A stretch of DNA of 64,000 nucleotides, taken from contig CALUXI010000008.1 in assembly GCA_944324705.1 (NCBI GenBank), positions 1-64,000 on the forward strand. The letters are read 5' to 3'. Position numbers and translations under genes: made by a program. This DNA comes from an uncultured Acholeplasmatales bacterium. Lineage in GTDB: Bacteria; Bacillota_I; Bacilli_A; Acholeplasmatales; Anaeroplasmataceae. The notes under the pieces were generated by a model that saw only the letters and a program-made list of their open reading frames with translations, had not been told where the DNA came from and searched no databases. Of the stretch, positions 35,212 to 43,711 are shown one piece after another (within the stretch, counting starts at the first letter, position 1; each line of letters starts with the position of its first letter).

Positions 35212-37476
35212 TTATTCATTCTTATTAGTAGGACAATCCTTATTTGAACAATAAGTTTTACCATCTTTTTTTAACATGATTGAACCACATACCTCACAAA
35301 CTTCATCAGTCGGTTCATCGTTATAAATTGTTCTACATTTTGGGAAATTATCACAAGCATAAAATGCTTTACCTTTATTAAATCCTCTTGTTGCTAATTT
35401 CTTAACTAAATGACCCTTTTTACATACCGGACATAAGACAGGTTTATATTCATCTACCTTATCACATTCTTTAGAACAATATTTAGTGCCATCTTCTTTT
35501 TCTAACATAATAGCTCCACACTTAGGACAATACTCATTAATAGGCTTATCATTATACGCTGTCTTACAAGTAGGGTAATTATCACAAGCATAAAATACTT
35601 TACCTTTATTTCTACCTTTAGAAACAATCTTTTTCACAATATGCCCTTCATGACAATTAGGACAAACTACCCCTGTATCTATATCCTCATCTTGTTTAAT
35701 ATATTTACAAGTAGGATAATTTGAACAGGCAATAAATTTACCAAATTTACCATTTCTTATAACTAAATCAGCCCCACATAAAGGACATTTTTCACCTGTT
35801 TTTTCAGGTTCTACTTTAATCATATTTTGACTAGCTTCATTAAATACTTCTGTAAAATCTTTATAAAACTCTTCTAATTCATTTAATTCAGATTTTTTAC
35901 CCTTAGCTATTTCATCTAAATCAGATTCCATATTTGCTGTATATGAAACATTAAATATCGATGGGAAATAAGCATCTAAACTACTACTTGTCAACATGCC
36001 TTGTTCTGTAGGATAGATTTTTTTATCTTTTATCTCAACATATAAACGTTTAGTAAGTGTTTGCATTGTTGTAGCATATGTAGATGGTCTACCAATACCT
36101 TTTTCTTCCATATCTTTAATTAATGTAGCTTCGGTATAACGAGGTTTTGGTTTAGTCTCATTATCAATTATTTTAATTTCTAAAGCTTCATACGGTGTAT
36201 TAGGACTAAATTCTGGTAATAATTTATTCAAATCTTCTTCATTCTTACCACTGATAGCTAAAAAACCATCAAATATAAGTCTTTGACCAGTAGTTTGCCA
36301 GACAGACTTATAATTAGAAAATTGAACTTTCATATTTTTAAATAAAGCTGGCGCCATTAATGAAGATATGGCTCTATTATAAATTAATTTATATAAACGA
36401 TATTCATCTAAACTTAAATCTTTCTTTATTTCATCTGGTATATAATTAACATAAGTCGGTCTAATAGCTTCATGAGCGTTTTGAGCTAATTTTTGTTTCT
36501 TTTCTTTGGCTTTACCTAAATAACTAGGGCCAAATTTTTCTTTAATATATTTATTACAAGCATCAACAAATATATCTGATAAATGAGTAGAATCCGTACG
36601 CATATAAGTAATTAAACCTACCATTTGCCCGTTGATTTGAATACCCTCATATAATTTTTGGGCAATCATCATTGTTTTAGTTGATGAAAAACCTAATTTA
36701 TTAGCAGCATCTTGTTGTAATGTTGATGTAGTATATGGTGGTTTTGATTCTCTCTTACTATCTTTTTCTTCTCTATTAATTAAATAAAATTTATCTAAAT
36801 TATCAATTAAATCTTCTAAAACTTTACGTTCTAGTATCCTTTCTTTACTACCATTAACTTCAACTAAATTTAATTTAAAATCATTAAATATAGCTTCAGC
36901 TTCAAAATAAGCTTGAGGAATAAAAGCTTTAATCTCTTTTTCTAAATCACAAACTAACTTTAAAGCTACAGATTGAACTCTTCCGGCTGACTTTGATTTA
37001 ATTCTTGATTGTAACAATTTAGATACCTTAAAACCAATAATTCGATCTAAAATTCGTCTAGTTTCTTGACTTGCTACTAAATTTAAATCAATTTTACGTG
37101 GGTTTTCAAAAGCTTTTAATACGGCTGGTTTAGTAATTTCATGAAATTCTATACGATTTAATAAAGACGTATCTAAACCTAATACATTAGCCAAATGATA
37201 ACTTATAGCTTCACCTTCACGATCAGGGTCGGTAGCTAGATAAACATTTTTATTAGCACATTTTTTCTTTAATTCTTCAACTAACTTTTTTTTACTAGGA
37301 TCAATTATGTAGGTAGGCTTAAAATTGTTATCTACATCAACCCCAAGACCATCTTTACCTGAAGTTGCTAGATCAGTAATGTGGCCTTTAGATGATAAAA
37401 CAATAAAATCTTCACCCATATAATTTTCAATTGTTTTTGATTTAGTTGGTGATTCTACTATAATAACGTTTTTCAA
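35212..37476 (-). CDS. topA: DNA topoisomerase I
   Basis: Type IA enzyme that relaxes negative supercoils. The 754-residue protein has the Toprim domain IIVESPTKSKTIENYMG and DPDREGEAISYHL near residue 105. The active Tyr is in GLITYMRTDSTHLSD near residue 292. The C-terminal 185 residues hold zinc-ribbon repeats (Cys clusters near 568-590, 613-636, 647-665, 676-700, 712-750). The third and fourth copies look like a tandem duplication of a CPxC-GHxVKK unit. It starts with TTG at 37476 and has a strong promoter; the ribosome binding site is weak (GAG 9 bases upstream). Confidence 0.96.
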   Translation of the reverse strand: MKNVIIVESPTKSKTIENYMGEDFIVLSSKGHITDLATSGKDGLGVDVDNNFKPTYIIDPSKKKLVEELKKKCANKNVYLATDPDREGEAISYHLANVLGLDTSLLNRIEFHEITKPAVLKAFENPRKIDLNLVASQETRRILDRIIGFKVSKLLQSRIKSKSAGRVQSVALKLVCDLEKEIKAFIPQAYFEAEAIFNDFKLNLVEVNGSKERILERKVLEDLIDNLDKFYLINREEKDSKRESKPPYTTSTLQQDAANKLGFSSTKTMMIAQKLYEGIQINGQMVGLITYMRTDSTHLSDIFVDACNKYIKEKFGPSYLGKAKEKKQKLAQNAHEAIRPTYVNYIPDEIKKDLSLDEYRLYKLIYNRAISSLMAPALFKNMKVQFSNYKSVWQTTGQRLIFDGFLAISGKNEEDLNKLLPEFSPNTPYEALEIKIIDNETKPKPRYTEATLIKDMEEKGIGRPSTYATTMQTLTKRLYVEIKDKKIYPTEQGMLTSSSLDAYFPSIFNVSYTANMESDLDEIAKGKKSELNELEEFYKDFTEVFNEASQNMIKVEPEKTGEKCPLCGADLVIRNGKFGKFIACSNYPTCKYIKQDEDIDTGVVCPNCHEGHIVKKIVSKGRNKGKVFYACDNYPTCKTAYNDKPINEYCPKCGAIMLEKEDGTKYCSKECDKVDEYKPVLCPVCKKGHLVKKLATRGFNKGKAFYACDNFPKCRTIYNDEPTDEVCEVCGSIMLKKDGKTYCSNKDCPTNKNE

Positions 37477-37503
37477 ATTAGTCTCATCTCTTTTCCTTTA
37501 TTA

Positions 37504-37531
37504 AGTATACAAAACAAATTTTCTTTGTCAA
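37504..37531 (-). promoter_or_regulatory. Strong promoter of topA
   Basis: On the minus strand a perfect TTGACA (37526-37531), 16 bases, TATACT (37504-37509). Leader of about 20 bases to the TTG start. Confidence 0.85.
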
Positions 37532-37555
37532 GATAAAATTTAAATGTAAATATAT

Positions 37556-37583
37556 GAAAAAAGCAATACAAGTTGTAATGCTT
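37556..37583 (-). terminator. Terminator of rnhB
   Basis: AAGCATTACAA pairs with TTGTATTGCTT (one T-T mismatch), followed by six T, 18 bases downstream of the rnhB stop. Confidence 0.8.
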
Positions 37584-37601
37584 CATTTATATATAGTCAA
37601 A

Positions 37602-38267
37602 TTAATTCTTTTTTTCATTGATATTATCTAAAGATAATTGGACAATTTTATTATAGAACTTGCTAACTGGGTAATAGGTCTTACGATGAATTTTACAAGG
37701 ACCATATTTTTCAAGAGCTTCAATATGATTTTTTGTACAATAACCTTTATGTTTTAAAAAACCATAATGGGGATATTTAACATCCATTTTAGCCATATAA
37801 TCATCTCTAGTTACTTTAGCAATAATACTAGCGGCTCCAATACTAGCTGATAGGGCATCACCATGAATTATAGAATCATGAGGAATATCTAGTTCATGAA
37901 GTGGCATAGCATCTATTAAACAATATTCCGGCTTTATTTTTAAAGCTTTAATTGCCGCAAGCATGCCAAGTTTAGTAGCTTGATAAATATTAAGTTCATC
38001 AATTTTTTCTTCATCAATAAACACAGTGCTTATAGCTAAGGCTTTCTTTTTTATTATTTTAGCTAATTCCAATCTCTTTTTTGGAGATAGTTTTTTTGAA
38101 TCATTAATGCCACTAATATGTTCAAGAGGAGACAAAATAACAGCCGCTACAACTAAAGGTCCGGCTATAGAACCTCTTCCTACTTCATCAACACCACATA
38201 CTAATTTGTAACCTTCATCATATAGAGCTTCTTCTCTTTCATAAAGATTAATCTTCTGGTCGTTCAT
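37602..38267 (-). CDS. rnhB: Ribonuclease HII
   Basis: Removes ribonucleotides from DNA and RNA primers. The 221-residue protein shows the family N-terminus LVCGVDEVGRGSIAGPLVVA with the catalytic Asp-Glu (about 22-41), the second Asp in CLIDAMPLHEL near residue 118 and the late Asp in IIAKVTRDDYM near residue 150. All DEDD residues are present. It overlaps rbgA by 20 bases, the conserved Bacillota rbgA-rnhB pair. A terminator follows. Confidence 0.96.
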   Translation of the reverse strand: MNDQKINLYEREEALYDEGYKLVCGVDEVGRGSIAGPLVVAAVILSPLEHISGINDSKKLSPKKRLELAKIIKKKALAISTVFIDEEKIDELNIYQATKLGMLAAIKALKIKPEYCLIDAMPLHELDIPHDSIIHGDALSASIGAASIIAKVTRDDYMAKMDVKYPHYGFLKHKGYCTKNHIEALEKYGPCKIHRKTYYPVSKFYNKIVQLSLDNINEKKN

Positions 38268-39123
38268 AACTAATAGCTCCTAACCTTGCATTTTTAACAT
38301 CTTGTAATATTAATCTATAGGTTTTATTTAAGTCAATTTCACCTAAGGACTTCAAGCAACCTCTTTTTTGGCCAATTTCTTCTATTATATCTTTAGTATC
38401 ATTTAATTCATTTAATAAATATCTTTTCTTTAATAAATCAGGATAATTAGCTTTAATATAATCTATTGCATAATAACATAATTCTTCATGAGGTAGTATT
38501 TCATCTTTAATCATACCACAAATAGCCAAATTATAACCTGTTTTTTCATCCTTTAATTTAGGATACAAAATACCTGGGGTATCTAAAATTATATAATTTT
38601 TATCAATTCTTAGCCATGTATTAGTATTCTTTGTAATACCTGGTTTATTACCAACATTTAAACTACTTTTACCAGCTAAACGATTGATGAAAGTTGATTT
38701 GCCAACATTAGGAACTCCAATAACACATATTTTTATTTCCTTATTAATAATCCCCTGTTTTTCACGTTTATCTAAAATAGATTTACTTGCTTTAGCAATA
38801 TAGTTTTTAATTAAACTTATATTTTTACTATTAATCATATCACAATCTAAGGCTAATAACCCTTCAGCATTAAAGTGTTCAATAAATTCTTTAGTTATTT
38901 TAGGATCAGCCATCAATGACTTTACTAATATAATTAAACGAGCTTTATTTTTTATTAAACTAGAAAAAAGAGGATTAGCACTAGATAAAGGAACACGTGA
39001 ATCTCTTAATTCAATTATTAAATCAACCAATTTTAACTTAGCTTCTAACTCTCTTCTAGCCTTAGCCATGTGGCCTGGAAACCAGTTGATTACATTTCTA
39101 TTAATAATTCCATCTTTACTCAT
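38248..39123 (-). CDS. rbgA: Ribosome biogenesis GTPase RbgA (YlqF) with a changed G4 motif
   Basis: Assists late 50S assembly. The 291-residue circularly permuted GTPase has INWFPGHMAKARRELE at the N-terminus, G1 VIGVPNVGKSTFINRLAG near residue 134, GITKNT (G2) and LDTPGIL (G3). The position where family members have NKxD in LNKADxAD reads LIILVKSLMADP here (about residues 63-74), so both the Asn and the Asp are lost. The C-terminal RNA-binding segment GQKRGCLKSLGEIDLNKT is intact. Whether this protein still prefers guanine nucleotides is an open question. It lies between lepB (25-base gap) and rnhB (overlap). Confidence 0.9.
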   Translation of the reverse strand: MSKDGIINRNVINWFPGHMAKARRELEAKLKLVDLIIELRDSRVPLSSANPLFSSLIKNKARLIILVKSLMADPKITKEFIEHFNAEGLLALDCDMINSKNISLIKNYIAKASKSILDKREKQGIINKEIKICVIGVPNVGKSTFINRLAGKSSLNVGNKPGITKNTNTWLRIDKNYIILDTPGILYPKLKDEKTGYNLAICGMIKDEILPHEELCYYAIDYIKANYPDLLKKRYLLNELNDTKDIIEEIGQKRGCLKSLGEIDLNKTYRLILQDVKNARLGAISYERPED

Positions 39124-39148
39124 AACTTACTACCCTCTTTCTTTTAAA

Positions 39149-40033
39149 TTAAAATATTACTTGTTTATCCGGAATGCCAAAATCAGAAAAAGGATAATAC
39201 CGAAGAATAACCTTCCCGATAATATCGTCCTTATTAATGGCACCGAAAGTTCTAGAATCAGTACTATTTAATCTATTATCCCCAAAAACTAGATAAGAAT
39301 CATTAGGCATCACAATCTCATATATATTTTCGGTTATATCTAAACTTAATTTGATATGTTCCCATTCAAGAATTGTCAGCCTTTTTTCAATCAAATCTTT
39401 GCCATTGTACAAATAACCATCACGATAATAAAGTGTATCATTAGGACTGGCTACAATTCTTTTAATGTAAAAGTGATTAGGATCATTATAGTTAGCAGCA
39501 TCAATAACTACAACATCATCATTTTTAGGCTCGTAACCAAAATGCCATAACAAAACTTTATCACCATCATGATAAGTTTGTTCCATTGATCTTCCATCTA
39601 TAGTAACTGGAGTGATTATAAATAAAATAATAAAATTGATGATTACACATATAGAAGCTATAAAACTTAATAAATCATATATTTTATATCCAATATAAAT
39701 CTTTTTTAAATAACTTTTTTTTAATACTTTAAATAGAATACTAGCTCCAATTAAACCAATCAAACAAATAGAACCTAAAACAATTAACCAAACAAAATAA
39801 TAAGCTTCTGGATTTATAAATACTTCATGATTCAAAATCGTATCTGCTGTTAAGTTAGTTAATTTAACAAACTTATCATAATTATAGTAACAATAAGTAA
39901 TAAAGAAAATTAAAAATACTAATTTGATTCCTGCATCAAAAATGGTTTCTTTAAAAATATATTTTTGCCAAATTAAACTTTCAGATTCCTTAATAATGGC
40001 TTTATCTAAATATTTTTTATAAATTTTCTTCAT
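39149..40033 (-). CDS. lepB: Signal peptidase I with extra N-terminal membrane segments
   Basis: Membrane serine protease that removes signal peptides. The 294-residue protein has the catalytic Ser in TIDGRSMEQTYHDGD near residue 150 and the Lys in FYIKRIVASPNDTLYYRD near residue 192. VFGDNRLNSTDSRTFG near residue 248 forms the last conserved box. Bacillota enzymes usually carry one transmembrane segment before the catalytic domain. Here three hydrophobic segments are visible (about 35-53, 80-102, 119-141). I start at the ATG at 40033; the longer frame from a TTG lacks support. It overlaps the end of ftsK by 17 bases. Confidence 0.92.
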   Translation of the reverse strand: MKKIYKKYLDKAIIKESESLIWQKYIFKETIFDAGIKLVFLIFFITYCYYNYDKFVKLTNLTADTILNHEVFINPEAYYFVWLIVLGSICLIGLIGASILFKVLKKSYLKKIYIGYKIYDLLSFIASICVIINFIILFIITPVTIDGRSMEQTYHDGDKVLLWHFGYEPKNDDVVVIDAANYNDPNHFYIKRIVASPNDTLYYRDGYLYNGKDLIEKRLTILEWEHIKLSLDITENIYEIVMPNDSYLVFGDNRLNSTDSRTFGAINKDDIIGKVILRYYPFSDFGIPDKQVIF

Positions 40034-42068
40034 TAGATGACCTACCAAACATACGATCTAATTCAGCTAATGTCACTAATACTTCTCGACCCTTTGTTGA
40101 ACCAGTTTTTGGGCCTAAAATTTGTCTTTGTTCTAAAATTTGTACAATTCTTTGAGCTCTATTAAAACCAAAGCCAAAACTATTTTGAATACTATTTATA
40201 CTTGCTTGACCTTCCATTATGCAATACTTTGCTACTTCATAAATAGTTCCTTCACTCTCTTGATTTAAATTGTCTTTATAAGTAGGAGTTTCGGCAATTT
40301 GTTGTTTTAAATCTGCATGTGTAAACAAATATTGCGGTCTTGATTCATTTCTAATAAAATCACAAACATCATTTATTTCATCATCAGAAATAAAGGCACC
40401 TTGAACACGTTCTGGCAAATCATTATCTTTAATAAGCATATCACCACGACCAAGTAAAGTTTCTGCCCCGCCTTCATCTAAAATTGTATTACTATCAACA
40501 AATGAAGCAACTTTAAATCCAATACGGCAAGGAATATTAGCTTTAATATTACCAGAAACAATTTGTACTGTCGGTCTTTGAGTTGCTACTATCAAATGAA
40601 TACCAGCTGCCCTAGCTTTTTGTGTAATTCTTTTAATAGAATCTTCAACATCACTTGAGCAAGTCATCATTAAATCCGCTAATTCATCAATAACAATAAC
40701 TATATAACTCATATGTTTTAATTCTGTAAATTTTAAGGCTTTACGATTATAATCTTCAATATTTTTAACATGTGCTCTAGCAAGCATTTCATAACGTTTT
40801 TCCATCTCGTCTACAGCCCATTTTAAGGCTCCTGAAGCCATTTCAGGCTCACTAATAACTGGGGTTACTAAATGTGGTATTTCCTCATAGAAGCTCATTT
40901 CTACTTTTTTAGGGTCTACTAAAATTAATTTTAAATCTTCAGGACGATTTTTAACCAATAAACTTATTAAAATGGTATTCATACAAACAGATTTACCAGA
41001 TTTAGTGGCTCCGGCAACTAATAAGTGTGGCATATCATCAATAGCCTTATAAATAGTTTCACCATCAATATTTTTACCAAGCGCTACTCTTAAAGGACGA
41101 CCATCATTAACAAATGATTCATCAATCATATCGCCAAAATATACTGTTTCTGTCTTATCGTTAGGTACTTCAATACCAACTGTTTTCTTACCTGGAATTG
41201 GAGCCAAAATTCTTATTGATTTAGCGCCTAATTCCATTTGGAAATTATCATATAAGTTAGATACTTTATTAACCTTAACCCCAGATTGTAACATTATTTC
41301 ATAACGAGTAAAGGCTGGACCTTTAACATAACTTACAACTTCACCATCAACATCAAAGTCTTGAAGTAATTTATTAATAATTTCTTTCTTTTCAATAATC
41401 CAATCTGGTACTTCATCACTACTAATTTCAGAATGTTTGAATAAATTAAGTGGAGGTAATTCATAATCGTAATTAATTCTTTCTTTAACTGCTGGTTTTT
41501 CCTCTTCTAAGTCAGATATATCAAAACCCAAATTCAACTTAACTTCTGGTTTTTCTTCTTTAACTACGTTTTCTACCTTCGGAATAATAACTTTAGGTTC
41601 TTCAACATTATTTAAGCTTATATTAGGTCGTTTAATTTCTTCGTTTTCTTTATAATATATATGACTTTCAGTCGGTTCAACTTTTCTAAAGCTTAAATCA
41701 TCAGTTTCTTCTACAACTTCTTCCTCTACTTTTTCTTCCTCATATTTAACACCTAGAACTTCTTCACGTTTATTTTCATTTAAAATCTTAAAATCATAAA
41801 ATCTTGTTCCGTGTTTTTTAATTAATTCTTCATCACTTATATGCTTAGAGCCTTTAGGTCTAAAAGCATCATAAGCCTTATCTACATCAACAGTACCTTT
41901 ATTGTCAGGAATCAATAATTTATCTTTTACTTTACTACCAAAATAAGGAGAAGCGGCAATTGTTCTTTCAAAACCTGGTTTAGTCTTTTTTAAACCCTCA
42001 TATTTCGCATCAATTTGCGGAATTTTAAATTTTTCTTCAACTATAATTTTCCTTTCTTTATTCTTCAT
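40017..42068 (-). CDS. Soluble FtsK/SpoIIIE (SftA-like) DNA translocase
   Basis: Moves DNA during chromosome segregation. The 683-residue protein has a Walker A GATKSGKSVCMNTI near residue 350, Walker B VIVIDELADLMM near residue 455, an RGDML element, and a C-terminal winged-helix gamma domain (about 620-683: IQNSFGFGFNRAQRIVQILE) that reads KOPS/SRS-like DNA. Unlike FtsK and SpoIIIE, no transmembrane segments occur; the N-terminal 200 residues are charged and acidic (EEEKVEEEVVEETDD). This is the layout of soluble SftA. It follows GGAGG and overlaps the membrane protein gene upstream by 11 bases. Confidence 0.9.
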   Translation of the reverse strand: MKNKERKIIVEEKFKIPQIDAKYEGLKKTKPGFERTIAASPYFGSKVKDKLLIPDNKGTVDVDKAYDAFRPKGSKHISDEELIKKHGTRFYDFKILNENKREEVLGVKYEEEKVEEEVVEETDDLSFRKVEPTESHIYYKENEEIKRPNISLNNVEEPKVIIPKVENVVKEEKPEVKLNLGFDISDLEEEKPAVKERINYDYELPPLNLFKHSEISSDEVPDWIIEKKEIINKLLQDFDVDGEVVSYVKGPAFTRYEIMLQSGVKVNKVSNLYDNFQMELGAKSIRILAPIPGKKTVGIEVPNDKTETVYFGDMIDESFVNDGRPLRVALGKNIDGETIYKAIDDMPHLLVAGATKSGKSVCMNTILISLLVKNRPEDLKLILVDPKKVEMSFYEEIPHLVTPVISEPEMASGALKWAVDEMEKRYEMLARAHVKNIEDYNRKALKFTELKHMSYIVIVIDELADLMMTCSSDVEDSIKRITQKARAAGIHLIVATQRPTVQIVSGNIKANIPCRIGFKVASFVDSNTILDEGGAETLLGRGDMLIKDNDLPERVQGAFISDDEINDVCDFIRNESRPQYLFTHADLKQQIAETPTYKDNLNQESEGTIYEVAKYCIMEGQASINSIQNSFGFGFNRAQRIVQILEQRQILGPKTGSTKGREVLVTLAELDRMFGRSSNEENL

Positions 42069-42804
42069 TTAAACCAACCTCCAAGTCTTTAATTTCCTCA
42101 CTAGAAGCATCTATTTCATGCATTTCTAAAAACACTTTTTTAGAATATATCTTATAAGTTTCTTCACCAACTATGCCAATTAAAACCAAACATAATTTGT
42201 TAATCAAAATATTAAATGTACCATCTATAACTAATTTCTTAGCCCACCATAACGGATTAATTAAATTAATAACTTTTTTAGCTGCCTGATAAGTAGATTT
42301 AAGTTTATATCTTTTCGTAGCTTTAATTATTTCATTTTCTTCTATTACTCTTTTAGTATCTGTTAAATTTAAAATTGTAGCTACTTTTAAGTTTTTTAAA
42401 AATTTCAAACCTTTATAATCAAAAATACTATCCATCCTCATTTTTATATATTCACTCAATTCTAATATTTCATTTAAAGATAACTCAAAAATAGGATGTT
42501 TAGAGTCTGGATAAAAATCCAAGGCAGTGTCAACTAATAGTTTTGAACATAATTCATAAGTATAATTTATACTTTTAATACCTTTAGTTTTTTTTTCTTT
42601 AAAAGCTAATTTAGTCATATTGATTCTTTTAATAGCATCTTCTTCAGATATATTATCTTTTAATTTAACTAATTTATTTTGTTTTTTTATATTGACTAAG
42701 ACATATAATAAATAAATTAAAAATAAAATAATAATTCCTACTACAACACCACAAAAAAAGCCTATAATCATCGACCAATCAAAACGAATATTGATATTTA
42801 ACAA
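42058..42804 (-). CDS. Unknown membrane protein, ftsK partner candidate
   Basis: A protein of about 248 residues with one strong N-terminal transmembrane segment (about 12-38, MIIGFFCGVVVGIIILFLIY) and a mostly helical soluble region. A second amphipathic or hydrophobic stretch (NILINKLCLVLIGIVGEE) lies near residue 210. I do not recognise the family. The start is uncertain: a TTG at 42804 has GGTGGTG 8 bases upstream, while ATG 42819 lies within that site. It comes immediately before the soluble FtsK gene and overlaps it by 11 bases, so a membrane-anchoring role is a tempting inference. Confidence 0.65.
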   Translation of the reverse strand: MLNINIRFDWSMIIGFFCGVVVGIIILFLIYLLYVLVNIKKQNKLVKLKDNISEEDAIKRINMTKLAFKEKKTKGIKSINYTYELCSKLLVDTALDFYPDSKHPIFELSLNEILELSEYIKMRMDSIFDYKGLKFLKNLKVATILNLTDTKRVIEENEIIKATKRYKLKSTYQAAKKVINLINPLWWAKKLVIDGTFNILINKLCLVLIGIVGEETYKIYSKKVFLEMHEIDASSEEIKDLEVGLNEE

Positions 42805-42895
42805 GCTTTTCACCACCATTTATGTAATTATAACATTTTTTTATTTAAAAATCTCTAATTATAAGTTTTTACTTTATAAAAATATATAAATATGT

Positions 42896-42901
42896 TATAG
42901 T
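42896..42901 (+). promoter_or_regulatory. Extended -10 element of the HAD gene
   Basis: TATAGT preceded by TGT (extended -10), 22 bases before the ATG at 42924. No good -35 is visible. Confidence 0.45.
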
Positions 42902-42923
42902 TTAAACAAAGGATGGAGATTTT

Positions 42924-43700
42924 ATGAAAAAAATAGTTTTCTTAGATTTACAAAACACTATTATTCCTAACATTTGTTTATTAAATAATGAACAAAAAAC
43001 AATGTTAAAGGAAATAAATAATTCTTATAACTTAATTATATCTTCTAGTGTATTTCCTAGTGATATTGAATACTTTTGCAATATTAATAATTTAAACTTA
43101 AATTATACTGCTAGCAGTGGTTCTATAGCTAAAATCAATAATAAAATATATAAAGCATCTTTTACTACCGACTTAAGTCCCTTAGAACAATTCAAAAATG
43201 ACATAAACTTTTTATATTTTGAAGACAATTTTAATTTCTATATCTATAATTATTTAGACTATTTAAAAGCCTTATATCCTATCAAGCCAAATAATACTAT
43301 TTTTATAAATAACTTTAGTGACTTTAAAACTAATGAATTCACAGAAATCGTTCTATATACAAATAAAAATGCTAATTTATTAAATTTATTATATCAAAAA
43401 GAAGACATTAATATTAAGATAATTGGCGAAGATAGATATAAATATTTATTTAGAATTGTTAAAAAACATATCAATAAAGGTTACTTTATACCAAAAATAT
43501 TAAAACTATTTAACACTAATAAAGAAAATAGTATAGCAGTCGGTGATAGTAGAGAAGATTTATCAATGTTTGAACAAGTTAATTTAAAAATTGCTACTAG
43601 CAATGCTGAAGATGATTTAAAAAATAAATGTGATATTATTGTTCCATCTTTCTTGGATAATGGAGCATTAAAATATCTAATTAATAACAAAAAGGACTAA
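42924..43700 (+). CDS. Cof-type HAD hydrolase-like protein with altered motif I
   Basis: A 258-residue HAD superfamily protein. Motif IV AVGDSREDLSMFEQV near residue 207 is intact, and the motif III Lys and the general Cof-type layout are present. Motif I reads FLDLQNTIIPN (about residues 6-16). The nucleophile Asp8 is kept, but the second Asp of DxD, the acid/base, is Gln10. So phosphatase activity is doubtful, though a binding role or altered chemistry is possible. It is one of three plus-strand genes, with GGATGGAG as ribosome binding site, and converges on the MutS-like gene. Confidence 0.75.
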   Translation: MKKIVFLDLQNTIIPNICLLNNEQKTMLKEINNSYNLIISSSVFPSDIEYFCNINNLNLNYTASSGSIAKINNKIYKASFTTDLSPLEQFKNDINFLYFEDNFNFYIYNYLDYLKALYPIKPNNTIFINNFSDFKTNEFTEIVLYTNKNANLLNLLYQKEDINIKIIGEDRYKYLFRIVKKHINKGYFIPKILKLFNTNKENSIAVGDSREDLSMFEQVNLKIATSNAEDDLKNKCDIIVPSFLDNGALKYLINNKKD

Positions 43701-43711
43701 TAAACTAGTCC
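43689..43711 (-). terminator. Terminator of the MutS-like gene
   Basis: GGACTA / TAGTCC stem with a 6-base loop and five T on the minus strand. It overlaps the stop codons of both convergent genes, so it may also act on the plus strand, though the plus-strand tail is not T-rich. Confidence 0.75.

Noticed and set aside
35700-35830. TopA zinc region as a separate small gene
   Set aside because: Continuous in frame with the catalytic domain, with no internal start signals.
38026-38211. Plus-strand frame within rnhB
   Set aside because: Antisense to catalytic motifs of RNase HII; no start signal.
39068-39271. Plus-strand frame across the rbgA-lepB junction
   Set aside because: Antisense to both genes; no ribosome binding site.
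39356-39550. Plus-strand frame within lepB
   Set aside because: Antisense shadow over the signal peptidase catalytic domain.
43481-43690. Minus-strand frame within the HAD gene
   Set aside because: Antisense to motif IV; it shares the strand of the neighbouring operon but has no start signal.
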